This document shows, piece after piece, positions 1 through 6,684 of a DNA stretch of 33,499 nt. The translations under genes were made by a program, and so were the position numbers. A model generated the notes under the pieces. That model was not told the DNA's origin, searched no databases, and was given only the letters and a program-made list of their open reading frames with translations. How positions within the stretch are numbered: position 1 is the first letter of the stretch; each line of letters starts with the position of its first letter. Source of the DNA: DATDVH01 sp035290045 (GTDB lineage: Bacteria; Patescibacteriota; Microgenomatia; UBA1406; HO2-37-13b); NCBI GenBank assembly GCA_035290045.1, contig DATDVH010000013.1, positions 1-33,499 on the forward strand. The letters run 5' to 3'.

Positions 1-1
1 C

Positions 2-628
2 ATGCATCTTCACGCTGAACACACTCTCCAGCTTGATATCACATCATCTGAAAAAGAGCTCCTTTCTCACATGCGAAAATCCACCCGATACGAGATAAAA
101 AAAGCCATAAAACAAGGAGTACGTATTACCACATCAAGAGAAGAAAAATTAGTGGAAGAATTATATTCTGCGCAAATCTTTACTGCCAAACACCAACGAT
201 TTACTCCTTTTTCGTATGAGTATCTGTCAAAACAATTTAGCGCATTTTCAGAAGAAAACCACGCACTCATTTATAAAGCGGAGATTAATAAAATACCGCT
301 TGCATATGCATTCATCATTTTTTATGGAAAGGAAGCAGTCTACCATTATGGCGCAACAACTCAAGAAGGAAAAAAATATGGAGGAGCATATCTCATACAA
401 TGGCGTGCAATACAAGAAGCACAAAGCAGGGGAATGAAATGGTACAATTTCTGGGGTGTCTCACCAGATATTCCATCGCACCGTTTTTACAATCTATCAG
501 TATTCAAACGAGGTTTTGGAGGAAAAGAAATAGAGTATCTTCCTGCACATGATTATGTCATACACTATCCATCCTATGCGGTAAATTATGCGATTGAATT
601 CATACGAAAGAAGCTGAGAAACCTGTAA
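2..628 (+). CDS. FemAB-family aminoacyltransferase, C-terminal part
   Basis: The visible 208 residues match the C-terminal GNAT-like half of FemA/FemB/MurM transferases, which add amino acids from aminoacyl-tRNA to peptidoglycan or its lipid precursor. Supporting stretches are an early helix with the motif MRKSTRYEIKKA (about residues 24-35), a central strand AYAFIIFYGKEAVYHYGATT, and a late motif KWYNFWGVSP followed by FKRGFGG, which is typical of the family's last subdomain. Family members are usually about 300-400 residues, so the real start probably lies before the window and the ATG at position 2 may be internal. The role in peptidoglycan cross-bridge formation is inferred from the family and fits the cell-wall genes elsewhere in the window. 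The exact substrate cannot be read from the sequence. Confidence 0.8.
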   Translation: MHLHAEHTLQLDITSSEKELLSHMRKSTRYEIKKAIKQGVRITTSREEKLVEELYSAQIFTAKHQRFTPFSYEYLSKQFSAFSEENHALIYKAEINKIPLAYAFIIFYGKEAVYHYGATTQEGKKYGGAYLIQWRAIQEAQSRGMKWYNFWGVSPDIPSHRFYNLSVFKRGFGGKEIEYLPAHDYVIHYPSYAVNYAIEFIRKKLRNL

Positions 629-632
629 AAAA

Positions 633-661
633 GTGAAAAACATATTTTAATCTGTTATAAT
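633..661 (+). promoter_or_regulatory. promoter of the 676 gene
   Basis: A perfect TATAAT lies at 656-661, with a weak -35-like GTGAAA at 633-638 and 17 nt between them. The ATG at 676 follows 14 nt after the -10 box, giving a predicted untranslated leader of about 7 nt and no room for a Shine-Dalgarno site. Confidence 0.55.
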
Positions 662-675
662 GCTCTCTTCATACT

Positions 676-1320
676 ATGAAGGAAACTGCATGCCTACAGC
701 ACGAAGAAATATCGTTTAATAAAGTCATTACTCTTCATAAAAGTAAATTAAGTTTGATAGGATCTCCATTACAGCTTGTCGGAACGACACCAGATCACAG
801 AAAGTGGCACATAATACTCCCAATGAAAAACTCCCTTTCTCATACTCAGCCTGAAAGTAATATAGTGCAATCTGATCATTCATCCTTTAATGATTTTTTT
901 GATTTTTGTCAGAATAATCATCCTACATTCGTCTCTTCAAATCCTCAAGACAAAAGACATCTTATCACAAATGCATTTATCATTGCTAATTGGAATCAAA
1001 TTGTTACCTATTTATCACCTCATCCCAAATATAAACCGAGTAAAAATCTATTCTGCATTCCAGAGGTAAATTTTTTTCTTCCAAAAAATCAGTTAGGTCG
1101 TACTGCTAATTTTTCAGTTGATTGTATTGGATCAGACCATGCGCAAAATATATATGTCATAGAAGTCGGTTCACGACGCAAGCTAAAACAAAATACTAGA
1201 CAAATATATCAACTCGAAAAATTGTATCCATATCTTCACTTTACAGGTCTGATCGCTTATTATGACTTTAATCATACATCCACCAAAATTACATTGAAAA
1301 ATGGATCAGTGTGGAAATAA
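676..1320 (+). CDS. unknown protein, weakly PD-(D/E)XK nuclease-like
   Basis: A 214-residue protein that I do not recognise. It has no signal peptide and no membrane segment. The region around residues 146-182 reads as a strand containing D149 (FSVDCIG), a second strand ending in E163 (NIYVIEVG), then a basic helix rich in K, R and Q. That order resembles the core of PD-(D/E)XK nucleases, D...ExK...Q. However, the expected lysine two residues after the glutamate is glycine here, so an active site is doubtful unless K169 or K171 substitutes. It has its own promoter and is transcribed alone, between a cell-wall transferase and a decayed fragment. The nuclease idea is low-confidence inference. 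That the frame is a real gene is better supported, by the promoter and by 214 codons without a stop. Confidence 0.6.
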   Translation: MKETACLQHEEISFNKVITLHKSKLSLIGSPLQLVGTTPDHRKWHIILPMKNSLSHTQPESNIVQSDHSSFNDFFDFCQNNHPTFVSSNPQDKRHLITNAFIIANWNQIVTYLSPHPKYKPSKNLFCIPEVNFFLPKNQLGRTANFSVDCIGSDHAQNIYVIEVGSRRKLKQNTRQIYQLEKLYPYLHFTGLIAYYDFNHTSTKITLKNGSVWK

Positions 1321-1380
1321 ATTACAGAACATAAAAAAGTATATATATCCATCGTAGTTTAAGTTTGAAAAGCAAAATGA

Positions 1381-1596
1381 ACGTACCTGCCTGTCGGCAG
1401 ACAGGTTCATCTGAAATCGGTATACCTGAAAGCAAATGATGTAAAATCAAAAAGAATACTAAAACCTCAAAAAATAGGTGAGATAGAGTATCTGGACAAA
1501 CAATTCATTGGCGTTTCGGGATATGATTATTTGCGAGATGAGGAGAGAGTTTTCAAAGTGAATAGAATTTTGGAGATGAAATTATTCGCAAACTGA
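1381..1596 (+). pseudogene. WYL-domain-like C-terminal gene fragment
   Basis: An open frame without any ATG runs 71 codons to a TGA at 1594-1596. From 1411 the translation looks protein-like. It contains KSKRILKPQKIGEIEYLD, then GYDYLRDEERVFKVNRILEM, which resembles the end of WYL domains (…Y…LR.E.R.F..DRI…). Nothing upstream supplies the rest of such a protein. It begins right after a palindromic repeat at 1385-1406 and overlaps, antisense, the last 23 codons of the acyltransferase. I read it as a remnant of a lost gene. Chance similarity in AT-rich DNA is the alternative. Confidence 0.35.
1385..1406. repeat. 22-bp imperfect palindrome
   Basis: The arms ACCTGCCTGTC and GGCAGACAGGT form an imperfect inverted repeat; the two mismatches become G-U or A-C pairs in RNA. 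It is markedly richer in G and C than its surroundings. I recall similar CCTGCCTG/CAGGCAGG palindromes dispersed in CPR genomes, but only one copy was noticed here. No T-tract follows, so it is not an obvious terminator. Confidence 0.55.
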
Positions 1597-2522
1597 ACTA
1601 TCACTGTCATTGACAAGACAGCTAAAAAAAAACTGATCCAATTGAATACAAGAGTATGAAAAAAAGCTGCCCCTATAATCAAAACGGTGTAGTGAGTAAA
1701 ATAAAGAGAATATGAATAACGACTGAAAAAATACACTACTGATGTCAACCATCTATTCAAAATGATAATCCGTGCGAGAAAATAAAGAGCGATAATAGAA
1801 CACATTCCATATAGAAGAAAATAAATATTTGGCGGATATTTATTTTGAAAAAACCCGGTATGGTGATGAGATACACGTTCTATCTGATATGTTAATACAA
1901 ATAAGACAAATAGGATAATAAACGATACAGGAAGAAATAACTTTCTTTTTTCATATAATACAAAAAATAAACTAAAAAGCACTATCACTGACCATGGAAG
2001 CCACATAAACCATTTATATGAAAAAGGGAATGAATACAGTACAAACAAAATTGAACTTACTAATGATACAACAGTATAAAAAATAAATAATACTTTCTTT
2101 TTTCTAAAAATAGAATTGATGAAAGGCAGAAAAAGGGTAAAAAATAAAAACAAAAGAACTAACCAATTGATATCAACTCCACCAATAAGAAAAATACTCT
2201 GAATTATGTAACGCACAGTTATTTTTTGAGGGGAGAGTACAAATGCAACGGGCAAGAAAAAAAGTAAAAAAATGTAGTAGGGGATAAGCAGACGAACAAC
2301 CCGTTTTTTTAGATAGTGAACGATGGAAATATCAGTATCACGATATTTTTGGAAAAAAAGATATGAAGAACAAAATATAAATACAGGGACGGCAAATTGA
2401 CTCCAATTCCATAAAAAATGTGCGGTTTTATCGGCGATGAAGTAGTAACTCGTGTGAATAAGAATCATGAAAACGATCGCAATCCCCCGCAACATATCAA
2501 TCTCTTGGTATCTTTTTTTCAT
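1527..2522 (-). CDS. membrane acyltransferase, acyltransferase-3 (OafA/Oac) family
   Basis: A 331-residue, multi-pass membrane protein. The N-terminus has the family signature RYQEIDMLRGIAIVFMILIH, in which the R and the H before the first helix end are characteristic. About ten hydrophobic segments follow, consistent with the usual ten-helix fold. This family O-acetylates sugars or peptidoglycan, or transfers succinyl and other acyl groups, at the cytoplasmic membrane. The acceptor is unknown here. I choose the ATG at 2522, because the upstream in-frame GTG at 2534 lies inside tRNA-Lys. The start is 4 nt after the tRNA discriminator base, and the -10 box seen upstream belongs to the tRNA, so the gene is probably co-transcribed with it and freed by tRNA 3' processing. 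The last ~23 codons overlap the WYL-like fragment and may be a non-native tail. Confidence 0.82.
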   Translation of the reverse strand: MKKRYQEIDMLRGIAIVFMILIHTSYYFIADKTAHFLWNWSQFAVPVFIFCSSYLFFQKYRDTDISIVHYLKKRVVRLLIPYYIFLLFFLPVAFVLSPQKITVRYIIQSIFLIGGVDINWLVLLFLFFTLFLPFINSIFRKKKVLFIFYTVVSLVSSILFVLYSFPFSYKWFMWLPWSVIVLFSLFFVLYEKRKLFLPVSFIILFVLFVLTYQIERVSHHHTGFFQNKYPPNIYFLLYGMCSIIALYFLARIIILNRWLTSVVYFFSRYSYSLYFTHYTVLIIGAAFFHTLVFNWISFFLAVLSMTVIVQFANNFISKILFTLKTLSSSRK

Positions 2523-2526
2523 TTTG

Positions 2527-2600
2527 TGAGCCACCAGGGACTCGAACCCTGAAACCTTCTCCTTAAGAGGGAGCCGCTCTACCAGTTGAGCTAGTGGCCC
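2527..2600 (-). tRNA. tRNA-Lys (anticodon CUU)
   Basis: The reverse strand reads GGGCCAC-TA-GCTC for the acceptor and D stem, an anticodon loop CTCTTAA (anticodon CTT), T-arm CAGGG-TTCGAGT-CCCTG, and acceptor 3' strand GTGGCTC with discriminator A. All stems pair except one mismatch at the base of the anticodon stem (G27-A43) and a G-U in the acceptor. CCA is not encoded. Confidence 0.93.
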
Positions 2601-2613
2601 TTTTTATTCTTAT

Positions 2614-2619
2614 ATTATA
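2614..2619 (-). promoter_or_regulatory. -10 box of tRNA-Lys / acyltransferase unit
   Basis: A perfect TATAAT on the minus strand lies 13 nt before the tRNA 5' end. No convincing -35 hexamer was found at normal spacing. It stands back to back with the lexA promoter. Confidence 0.5.
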
Positions 2620-2650
2620 CAACATAAGGACTAATCAAAACAAATTCCCC

Positions 2651-2680
2651 TTGACAAAGTGAACGATCGTTTACTACACT
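2651..2680 (+). promoter_or_regulatory. lexA promoter, leaderless
   Basis: A perfect -35 TTGACA (2651-2656), an 18-nt spacer and -10 TACACT (2675-2680). The ATG of lexA at 2689 is only 8 nt past the -10 box, so transcription should begin 1-3 nt before the start codon. The spacer holds the LexA-type operator. Confidence 0.8.
2661..2672. promoter_or_regulatory. LexA operator (Gram-positive-type SOS box)
   Basis: GAACGATCGTTT is an inverted repeat of GAAC-N4-GTTY form. It matches the Bacillus/Gram-positive LexA box (consensus core GAAC, four bases, GTTC) except for one central base and the final T. It lies exactly between the -35 and -10 of lexA, where a bound repressor blocks RNA polymerase. 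Reading the window for GAAC followed four bases later by GTT found no second copy, so the only visible target is this operon. Confidence 0.75.
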
Positions 2681-2688
2681 AGTACTCT

Positions 2689-3258
2689 ATGGAAAATAGA
2701 CTCAACCACATAAAAAAATTTTACCGTTTACATCATCGTCTTCCCAGTTATAACGAAATGCTCACACTTTTTAAGCTGAATTCAAAAAAAGCCATCCATG
2801 ATATTGTACATAAATTGATAGAGGAGAATATACTACAAAAAATAAATAATAAACTTTCGCCTACCTCACAATTTTTCGGACTTCCTCTTTACGGCATGGT
2901 CAAAGCTGGATACCCCATCATTGCCGATGAGACAAAAGACTATTTCACCCTTGATGAATATATGATCAGAGATCCTGAAAGATCATTTCTTCTCAAAGTC
3001 AGTGGCGACTCCATGATGAACGCAGGGATATTTGAAGGCGATCTCGTCGTCGTTGAACAGATACACCACGCATACCCAGGAGATATTGTATTGGCAGAGA
3101 TAGATCGTGAATGGACACTTAAATACCTGAAAAAAGATCGTAAAAAAAGAAAAATATACCTTGAAGCGGCAAATCCAAAATACCCACCATTTTACCCAAC
3201 ACAAGAACTCGTGATACGCGGAGTAGTAAAAGGGGTAATCCGTAAATTTGCCAACTAA
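2689..3258 (+). CDS. lexA: LexA repressor, SOS self-cleaving regulator
   Basis: A 189-residue LexA. Residues ~18-50 form a winged-helix DNA-binding region (LPSYNEML…KKAIHDIVHKLIEE). The self-cleavage site is A73-G74 in GMVKAGYP. The S24 protease domain has catalytic S108 in SGDSMM and K145 in WTLKYLKK. On RecA/ssDNA activation such proteins cut themselves and derepress SOS genes. The protein is slightly shorter than typical LexA (about 200 residues), mostly in the N-terminal domain. It heads a three-gene operon: the next gene starts 1 nt after its stop, and a Y-family polymerase follows. An SOS box in its own promoter indicates autoregulation. Alternatives such as a phage S24 repressor are less likely because of the A-G cleavage site and the operon partners. 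Confidence 0.93.
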   Translation: MENRLNHIKKFYRLHHRLPSYNEMLTLFKLNSKKAIHDIVHKLIEENILQKINNKLSPTSQFFGLPLYGMVKAGYPIIADETKDYFTLDEYMIRDPERSFLLKVSGDSMMNAGIFEGDLVVVEQIHHAYPGDIVLAEIDREWTLKYLKKDRKKRKIYLEAANPKYPPFYPTQELVIRGVVKGVIRKFAN

Positions 3259-3259
3259 T

Positions 3260-3520
3260 ATGAATGAGGTCATAAATGAAAAAGTCAGCGTCATGCTCTT
3301 ATACGATCGGATGAAAGGGTGTCTTATGCCACAAAAAATGCGTTGGCAAGGAAAAGAATATCGCTTTATCAAACAATCCTATTATCATCGTATACGAGAA
3401 GGGAAAACGACTCTACATATTTTTCATGTTACTGATGGCATGATGGATTTCCGACTACAATGCAACAGCGAAACATTGCATTGGACTCTGGAGGAGGTGA
3501 CTGATGGAAATCCCTGTTAA
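3260..3520 (+). CDS. small SOS-operon protein between lexA and Y-family polymerase
   Basis: An 86-residue protein starting at ATG 3260, 1 nt after the lexA stop; an upstream TTG at 3248 would only overlap lexA. It has no signal peptide or membrane segment. The sequence alternates short strands: MRWQGKEYRFIK, TLHIFHVTDG, MDFRLQC, and ends with LHWTLEEVTDG. The spacing of W, Y and the final W-LEEV-D recalls the small beta-barrel proteins (DUF6504-like) that accompany ImuB-type polymerases in other bacteria. That is inference from pattern, not an alignment. Its 3' end overlaps the polymerase start by 17 nt, so the two are translationally coupled. A role as polymerase accessory or lesion-site adaptor is plausible but unproven. 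Confidence 0.8.
   Translation: MNEVINEKVSVMLLYDRMKGCLMPQKMRWQGKEYRFIKQSYYHRIREGKTTLHIFHVTDGMMDFRLQCNSETLHWTLEEVTDGNPC
3490..3500 (+). promoter_or_regulatory. strong Shine-Dalgarno site of the polymerase gene
   Basis: GGAGGAGGTGA nearly complements the 3' end of 16S rRNA, with AGGAGG 6 nt before ATG 3504. It is the clearest Shine-Dalgarno I noticed in the window. It lies inside the preceding coding frame, fixing the polymerase start. Confidence 0.85.
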
Positions 3521-4742
3521 TCGTAACAATCCAACCATCATGCACCTTGATCTGAACTCGTGTTTTGCCACAGTAGAACAACAAGCACATTCACACCTTC
3601 GCGGTAAACCAATAGTCATTGCCGCTTATACGACTCCTAACGGATGTGTACTTTCGCCTTCTATTGAGGCTAAACGATATGGTATCAAAACAGGCATGAC
3701 TGTACGACAAGCACGTTTATTGTGTAACGCTGTTGTCGTTCGCAATCCAGACCCACATCTTGTCCGAGACGTACATATAAAACTTCGTACTATCTGTACA
3801 GATTATTCACCTCGCACAACGCCTAAATCAATTGATGAAATTGTACTTGATTTTACTGGTATGGAAAAATGTCTCAAAAAAGATATGCCAACCGTGGGAA
3901 AAGAAATAAAGCAAAGACTACGTACTGATATAGGAGAATGGATATCTTGTAGTATTGGTATCGCGACAAACCGTTTTTTGGCAAAATTGGGCGCTGGACT
4001 TCACAAACCTGATGGTCTTGACATCATTGACTATCAAAATCTACAATCAGTGTATGCAAGACTCACACTCACTGATCTGCCCGGTATTAATACTCATTTT
4101 GAGGCACGTTTGAATGCGAATACTATTCGCACTGTATTGCAATTTTTTAACACGCCCGAACGAATACTTCGTCAACATGTTTTTCAAAGTATCATTGGTT
4201 ATTATTGGTATATTCGTTTACGCGGTTTTGAAATAGATAATGGAGAGCTCAAAAGAAAAAGCTATTGTCAAGATTATGCACTCAACCAATTCACTTCAGA
4301 CCCCGAAACGCTATCAAAAATCATCATGAAACTGTGTGAGAAAATGGGCAGACGACTCCGTCAGGCAGGATATATGACACACGGTGTGCATGTCGCGTGT
4401 CTTTATCAAGATGGCACGTATTGGCACAGAGCGCGTAAAACACAACAATCATTCTCTACCACTCATGACTTATATACGAAAGCTCTTCTTATATTCAACC
4501 AGCAACCCGAAAGAAAAAAAGTCGTTAAACTATCAGTATCCTGTTATAATCTTGTTTTAAGCAAAATAATACAACAATCGCTTTTTGATAGTATAGATAC
4601 AAAAAGGGAAAAAGTGTCAAAGGCACTTGATGCAATCAACGATAAATACGGAGAATATACCGTTATTCCAGCGCTTATGATGGGTATGGACGATGTGGTT
4701 TTAGATCGCATCGCCTTCGGAGGCAGACATGAATTTTTTTAG
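3504..4742 (+). CDS. dinB: Y-family translesion DNA polymerase (DinB/UmuC type)
   Basis: A 412-residue error-prone polymerase. The palm motif is HLDLNSCFATVE with catalytic D16 and the steric-gate position F21. The second catalytic pair is D111-E112 in KSIDEIVLDFTG. The finger segment NGCVLSPSIEAKRYGIKTGM (about residues 46-65) resembles UmuC (NDGCV…EAK) more than Pol IV. A helix-hairpin-helix thumb follows in LTDLPGINTHFEARL, and the rest is the little-finger region. It bypasses DNA lesions. Its place third in the lexA operon means it should rise on SOS induction, and no separate UmuD or RecA gene is visible. The C-terminus lacks an obvious beta-clamp motif that I can identify. The family call is firm, but the choice between DinB and UmuC naming is uncertain. 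Confidence 0.9.
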   Translation: MEIPVNRNNPTIMHLDLNSCFATVEQQAHSHLRGKPIVIAAYTTPNGCVLSPSIEAKRYGIKTGMTVRQARLLCNAVVVRNPDPHLVRDVHIKLRTICTDYSPRTTPKSIDEIVLDFTGMEKCLKKDMPTVGKEIKQRLRTDIGEWISCSIGIATNRFLAKLGAGLHKPDGLDIIDYQNLQSVYARLTLTDLPGINTHFEARLNANTIRTVLQFFNTPERILRQHVFQSIIGYYWYIRLRGFEIDNGELKRKSYCQDYALNQFTSDPETLSKIIMKLCEKMGRRLRQAGYMTHGVHVACLYQDGTYWHRARKTQQSFSTTHDLYTKALLIFNQQPERKKVVKLSVSCYNLVLSKIIQQSLFDSIDTKREKVSKALDAINDKYGEYTVIPALMMGMDDVVLDRIAFGGRHEFF

Positions 4743-4797
4743 GGTGACTGACAGATGAACTTCGAACCCAACTAGCGAAAAGATATCATTACACTAA

Positions 4798-5760
4798 CTA
4801 TACTTTAGCTAAAACTGTTCTTTGATCCACAATATAATGAGTATCTCTATGCCCGACTTTAGAAACAAATTGAACTCCAACAATAGTTTGAACGGGTATT
4901 CCACCAAATACCATAACTGAATCTCCTGGTAATTCAAGTAAACTGTTGTCCGTGCCCTTACTACTAAATTCAGGAACTAATGTTTCTGGGTCAATAAATA
5001 CATTTCTTTGTTTACCTAATCGAAAAGGATCAATAATCAATGTAACTTGTTTTTTATCAGTTTTATTAAGACCACTATATGTAGTGACATTTTTATCACC
5101 CCATTGAAGATAAGTTGCTACATCAAGACCAGATTTTCCAAAAATACCTTGTTGGCGTAGTTGTTGTAAATTTAATTTAAATAATTCATCGTCTAAATAC
5201 GCAACATGTTGCAAATAATCCATCGTGTGTAATCGTCCTATCGGATGAAGTCTTAAAGCTAATTTTTGATTATAACCTTGAGTTTCTTCGTAACGATATC
5301 TTCTCAGTTTTATTAAATCCAAGGGTCTTAGTTTTATTCTTCTAATAGTATCGTTATCAGATTCGATGAAAATACCTAATTCTGCTGTTCTTACAAGTTG
5401 CTCAAAGTAGGATCGCTTACTAATTTTGTCTTCGCTATTAAGATACTCCTCGATAATTTTTAGAGAAATTTGCACATTACTCTCAGGTGAGTTAAATCCA
5501 ACTGTTACAGGTTGATAATTAAGCGGAGATTCTTTTTCCTCCTGATCAGTCAATGATTCTATTACCTCTTTTTTCCAGGTCTCCAGATTACTTCCTGTTT
5601 TTAGTTTCTTACGTTCAAGAGGGAGAAGAGACCATTCTATTTGTTTTTCTAAAAATTCTCTATGCAAGATGGCGTAATTATCGCTAGAATCATCTGGTAT
5701 ATAAGAAGGAACATACTGGATTTCTGAACTACCAGTAGTCAATGTTTCATTACTATCCAT
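4798..5760 (-). CDS. unknown protein, possible ADP-ribosyltransferase-like C-terminus
   Basis: A soluble protein of 320 residues from the ATG at 5760; a TTG at 5784 lies upstream of the -10 box and is rejected. I do not recognise it. The N-terminal ~100 residues are charged and probably helical (ILHREFLEKQIEW). The C-terminal part has LHPIGRLHTMDYLQHVAYLDD, then RQQGIFGKSG, VTLIIDPFRLG, and ends with VFGGIPVQTIVGVQFV. A histidine-led start, a short 'QQGI' turn and a late 'GGIP…I' strand occur in ADP-ribosyltransferase-fold proteins such as DarT-like families, but the resemblance is impressionistic. It stands alone between the SOS cassette and tRNA-His, read toward the polymerase gene. It may be an accessory or defence-related gene. 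Confidence 0.6.
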   Translation of the reverse strand: MDSNETLTTGSSEIQYVPSYIPDDSSDNYAILHREFLEKQIEWSLLPLERKKLKTGSNLETWKKEVIESLTDQEEKESPLNYQPVTVGFNSPESNVQISLKIIEEYLNSEDKISKRSYFEQLVRTAELGIFIESDNDTIRRIKLRPLDLIKLRRYRYEETQGYNQKLALRLHPIGRLHTMDYLQHVAYLDDELFKLNLQQLRQQGIFGKSGLDVATYLQWGDKNVTTYSGLNKTDKKQVTLIIDPFRLGKQRNVFIDPETLVPEFSSKGTDNSLLELPGDSVMVFGGIPVQTIVGVQFVSKVGHRDTHYIVDQRTVLAKV

Positions 5761-5773
5761 AGCTTTTGTATTT

Positions 5774-5779
5774 ATTATA
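5774..5779 (-). promoter_or_regulatory. -10 box of the 5760 gene
   Basis: A perfect TATAAT on the minus strand, 13 nt before ATG 5760. The predicted leader is about 7 nt. No good -35 hexamer was seen. Confidence 0.45.
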
Positions 5780-5844
5780 AACAAACCAAATGATTAGTTT
5801 GTAGTAAACGATATAAATCGTCACAATAATCTAAATCAGTTTTG

Positions 5845-5918
5845 GGTGGTGTACGAGACTCGAACTCGCGACCTTCTCCTCCACAGGGAGACGCTCTGCC
5901 AATTGAGCTAACACCACC
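5845..5918 (-). tRNA. tRNA-His (anticodon GUG)
   Basis: The reverse strand begins GGTGGTGT-TA-GCTC. The anticodon loop is CTGTGGA (anticodon GTG), the T-arm GCGAG-TTCGAGT-CTCGT, and the 3' strand ACACCAC-C. The extra G at -1 is encoded and pairs with C73, the identity element of bacterial tRNA-His. CCA is not encoded. Confidence 0.93.
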
Positions 5919-5945
5919 AATCAATTCCGAACAAGTTACATTTGG

Positions 5946-6019
5946 TGCGCCTGGCAGGACTCGAACCCGCAACCTAGTGGTCCGAAGCCACTCACTCTAT
6001 CCAATTGAGCTACAGGCGC
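5946..6019 (-). tRNA. tRNA-Arg (anticodon UCG)
   Basis: Acceptor GCGCCTG/CAGGCGC, D stem GCTC/GAGT, anticodon stem AGTGG/CCACT around loop CTTCGGA (anticodon TCG), T-arm GCGGG-TTCGAGT-CCTGC, discriminator A. CCA is not encoded. It lies 27 nt upstream of tRNA-His on the same strand, so the two are probably one transcript. Confidence 0.93.
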
Positions 6020-6030
6020 TCATCGCTTTT

Positions 6031-6066
6031 ATTATACCACCATTTACAAAATTAGCTTCATATAAT
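6031..6066. promoter_or_regulatory. divergent promoter region: tRNA-Arg/His and methyltransferase
   Basis: A TATAAT on the minus strand (6031-6036) lies 11 nt from the tRNA-Arg 5' end. A TATAAT on the plus strand (6061-6066) lies 11 nt before ATG 6078. The -35 elements are weak for both. Confidence 0.5.
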
Positions 6067-6077
6067 AGAATCTAAAA

Positions 6078-6653
6078 ATGATATACCTTATTTTTTATGG
6101 CATTCTCGTTCTCTTTGTTTTTTTATTCGCCCTCCTGCTTTTTATTTATTCACTTTTCAGCGTCGTCGCGCAACTTATGGGATCTCCATACGTACCCACC
6201 AAGCAAAAAGAGGTAGAACATATTCTCAAAACAGCTGGTTTGAAAAAAGGCCAATTACTCATAGAGTTAGGAAGCGGCGATGGAAGGATGATTCGTACCG
6301 CAGTATCACGATATAAAGTACATGGGATTGGAGTTGAAATACATCCACTTCTTCTTTTTTGGTCACATATATTTGTACGTCTACAAAAACTTACATCACT
6401 TCCAGTAGAATCAGGATCAATTATCTTCAAGCGCGAAAATTTTTTCAAAACTAATGTATCAAAAGCCGACGCTATTTTTCTCTTTCTCATGCCAAATACT
6501 CTGAAAAAATTAAGAGACAAGTTTATCAACGAATGTAAAAAAAATACCCTCATCATTTCCCATGGTTTTAAGATAGAAGGATGGGAAGGCTTTTTACAGC
6601 ATACGATACACCATACTCCTTTTCCCACCTATTTTTATCGCATTTTATCTTGA
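6078..6653 (+). CDS. membrane-anchored class I SAM-dependent methyltransferase
   Basis: A 191-residue protein. Residues 3-30 form one long hydrophobic segment, so it is probably anchored in the membrane with the catalytic part in the cytoplasm. The Rossmann methyltransferase core shows motif I LIELGSGDGRMI (61-72), an acidic residue at the end of strand 2 in GVEIHP (E87), and motif IV-like DAIFLFLMP (131-139). The family transfers a methyl group from S-adenosylmethionine. The substrate is not evident and there is no partner enzyme nearby. The fold is close to small bacterial methyltransferases of the 'LELGSGDGR' type. The ATG has a -10 box just upstream. The stop codon overlaps the -35 box of the next gene. 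Confidence 0.82.
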   Translation: MIYLIFYGILVLFVFLFALLLFIYSLFSVVAQLMGSPYVPTKQKEVEHILKTAGLKKGQLLIELGSGDGRMIRTAVSRYKVHGIGVEIHPLLLFWSHIFVRLQKLTSLPVESGSIIFKRENFFKTNVSKADAIFLFLMPNTLKKLRDKFINECKKNTLIISHGFKIEGWEGFLQHTIHHTPFPTYFYRILS

Positions 6654-6678
6654 CAACACCTTTTTTTTTGCCTACTAT
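6650..6678 (+). promoter_or_regulatory. leaderless promoter of the 6685 gene
   Basis: TTGACA (6650-6655), 17 nt, TACTAT (6673-6678). The ATG at 6685 is 6 nt past the -10 box, so the A of ATG is the predicted first transcribed base. Confidence 0.8.
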
Positions 6679-6684
6679 TATTGT

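Noticed and set aside
2523..2534. GTG start at 2534 for the acyltransferase
   Set aside because: It falls inside mature tRNA-Lys; ATG 2522 just outside the tRNA leaves the conserved RYQEIDMLRG motif intact.
4748..4770. Second SOS box near GAACTTCGAACCC at the end of the polymerase gene
   Set aside because: It is a direct, not inverted, arrangement, lacks the GTTC half and lies in no promoter.
5775..6075. Short open frames on both strands over 5775-6075
   Set aside because: They lie across tRNA-His and tRNA-Arg and have no protein-like composition; the tRNAs explain the sequence.
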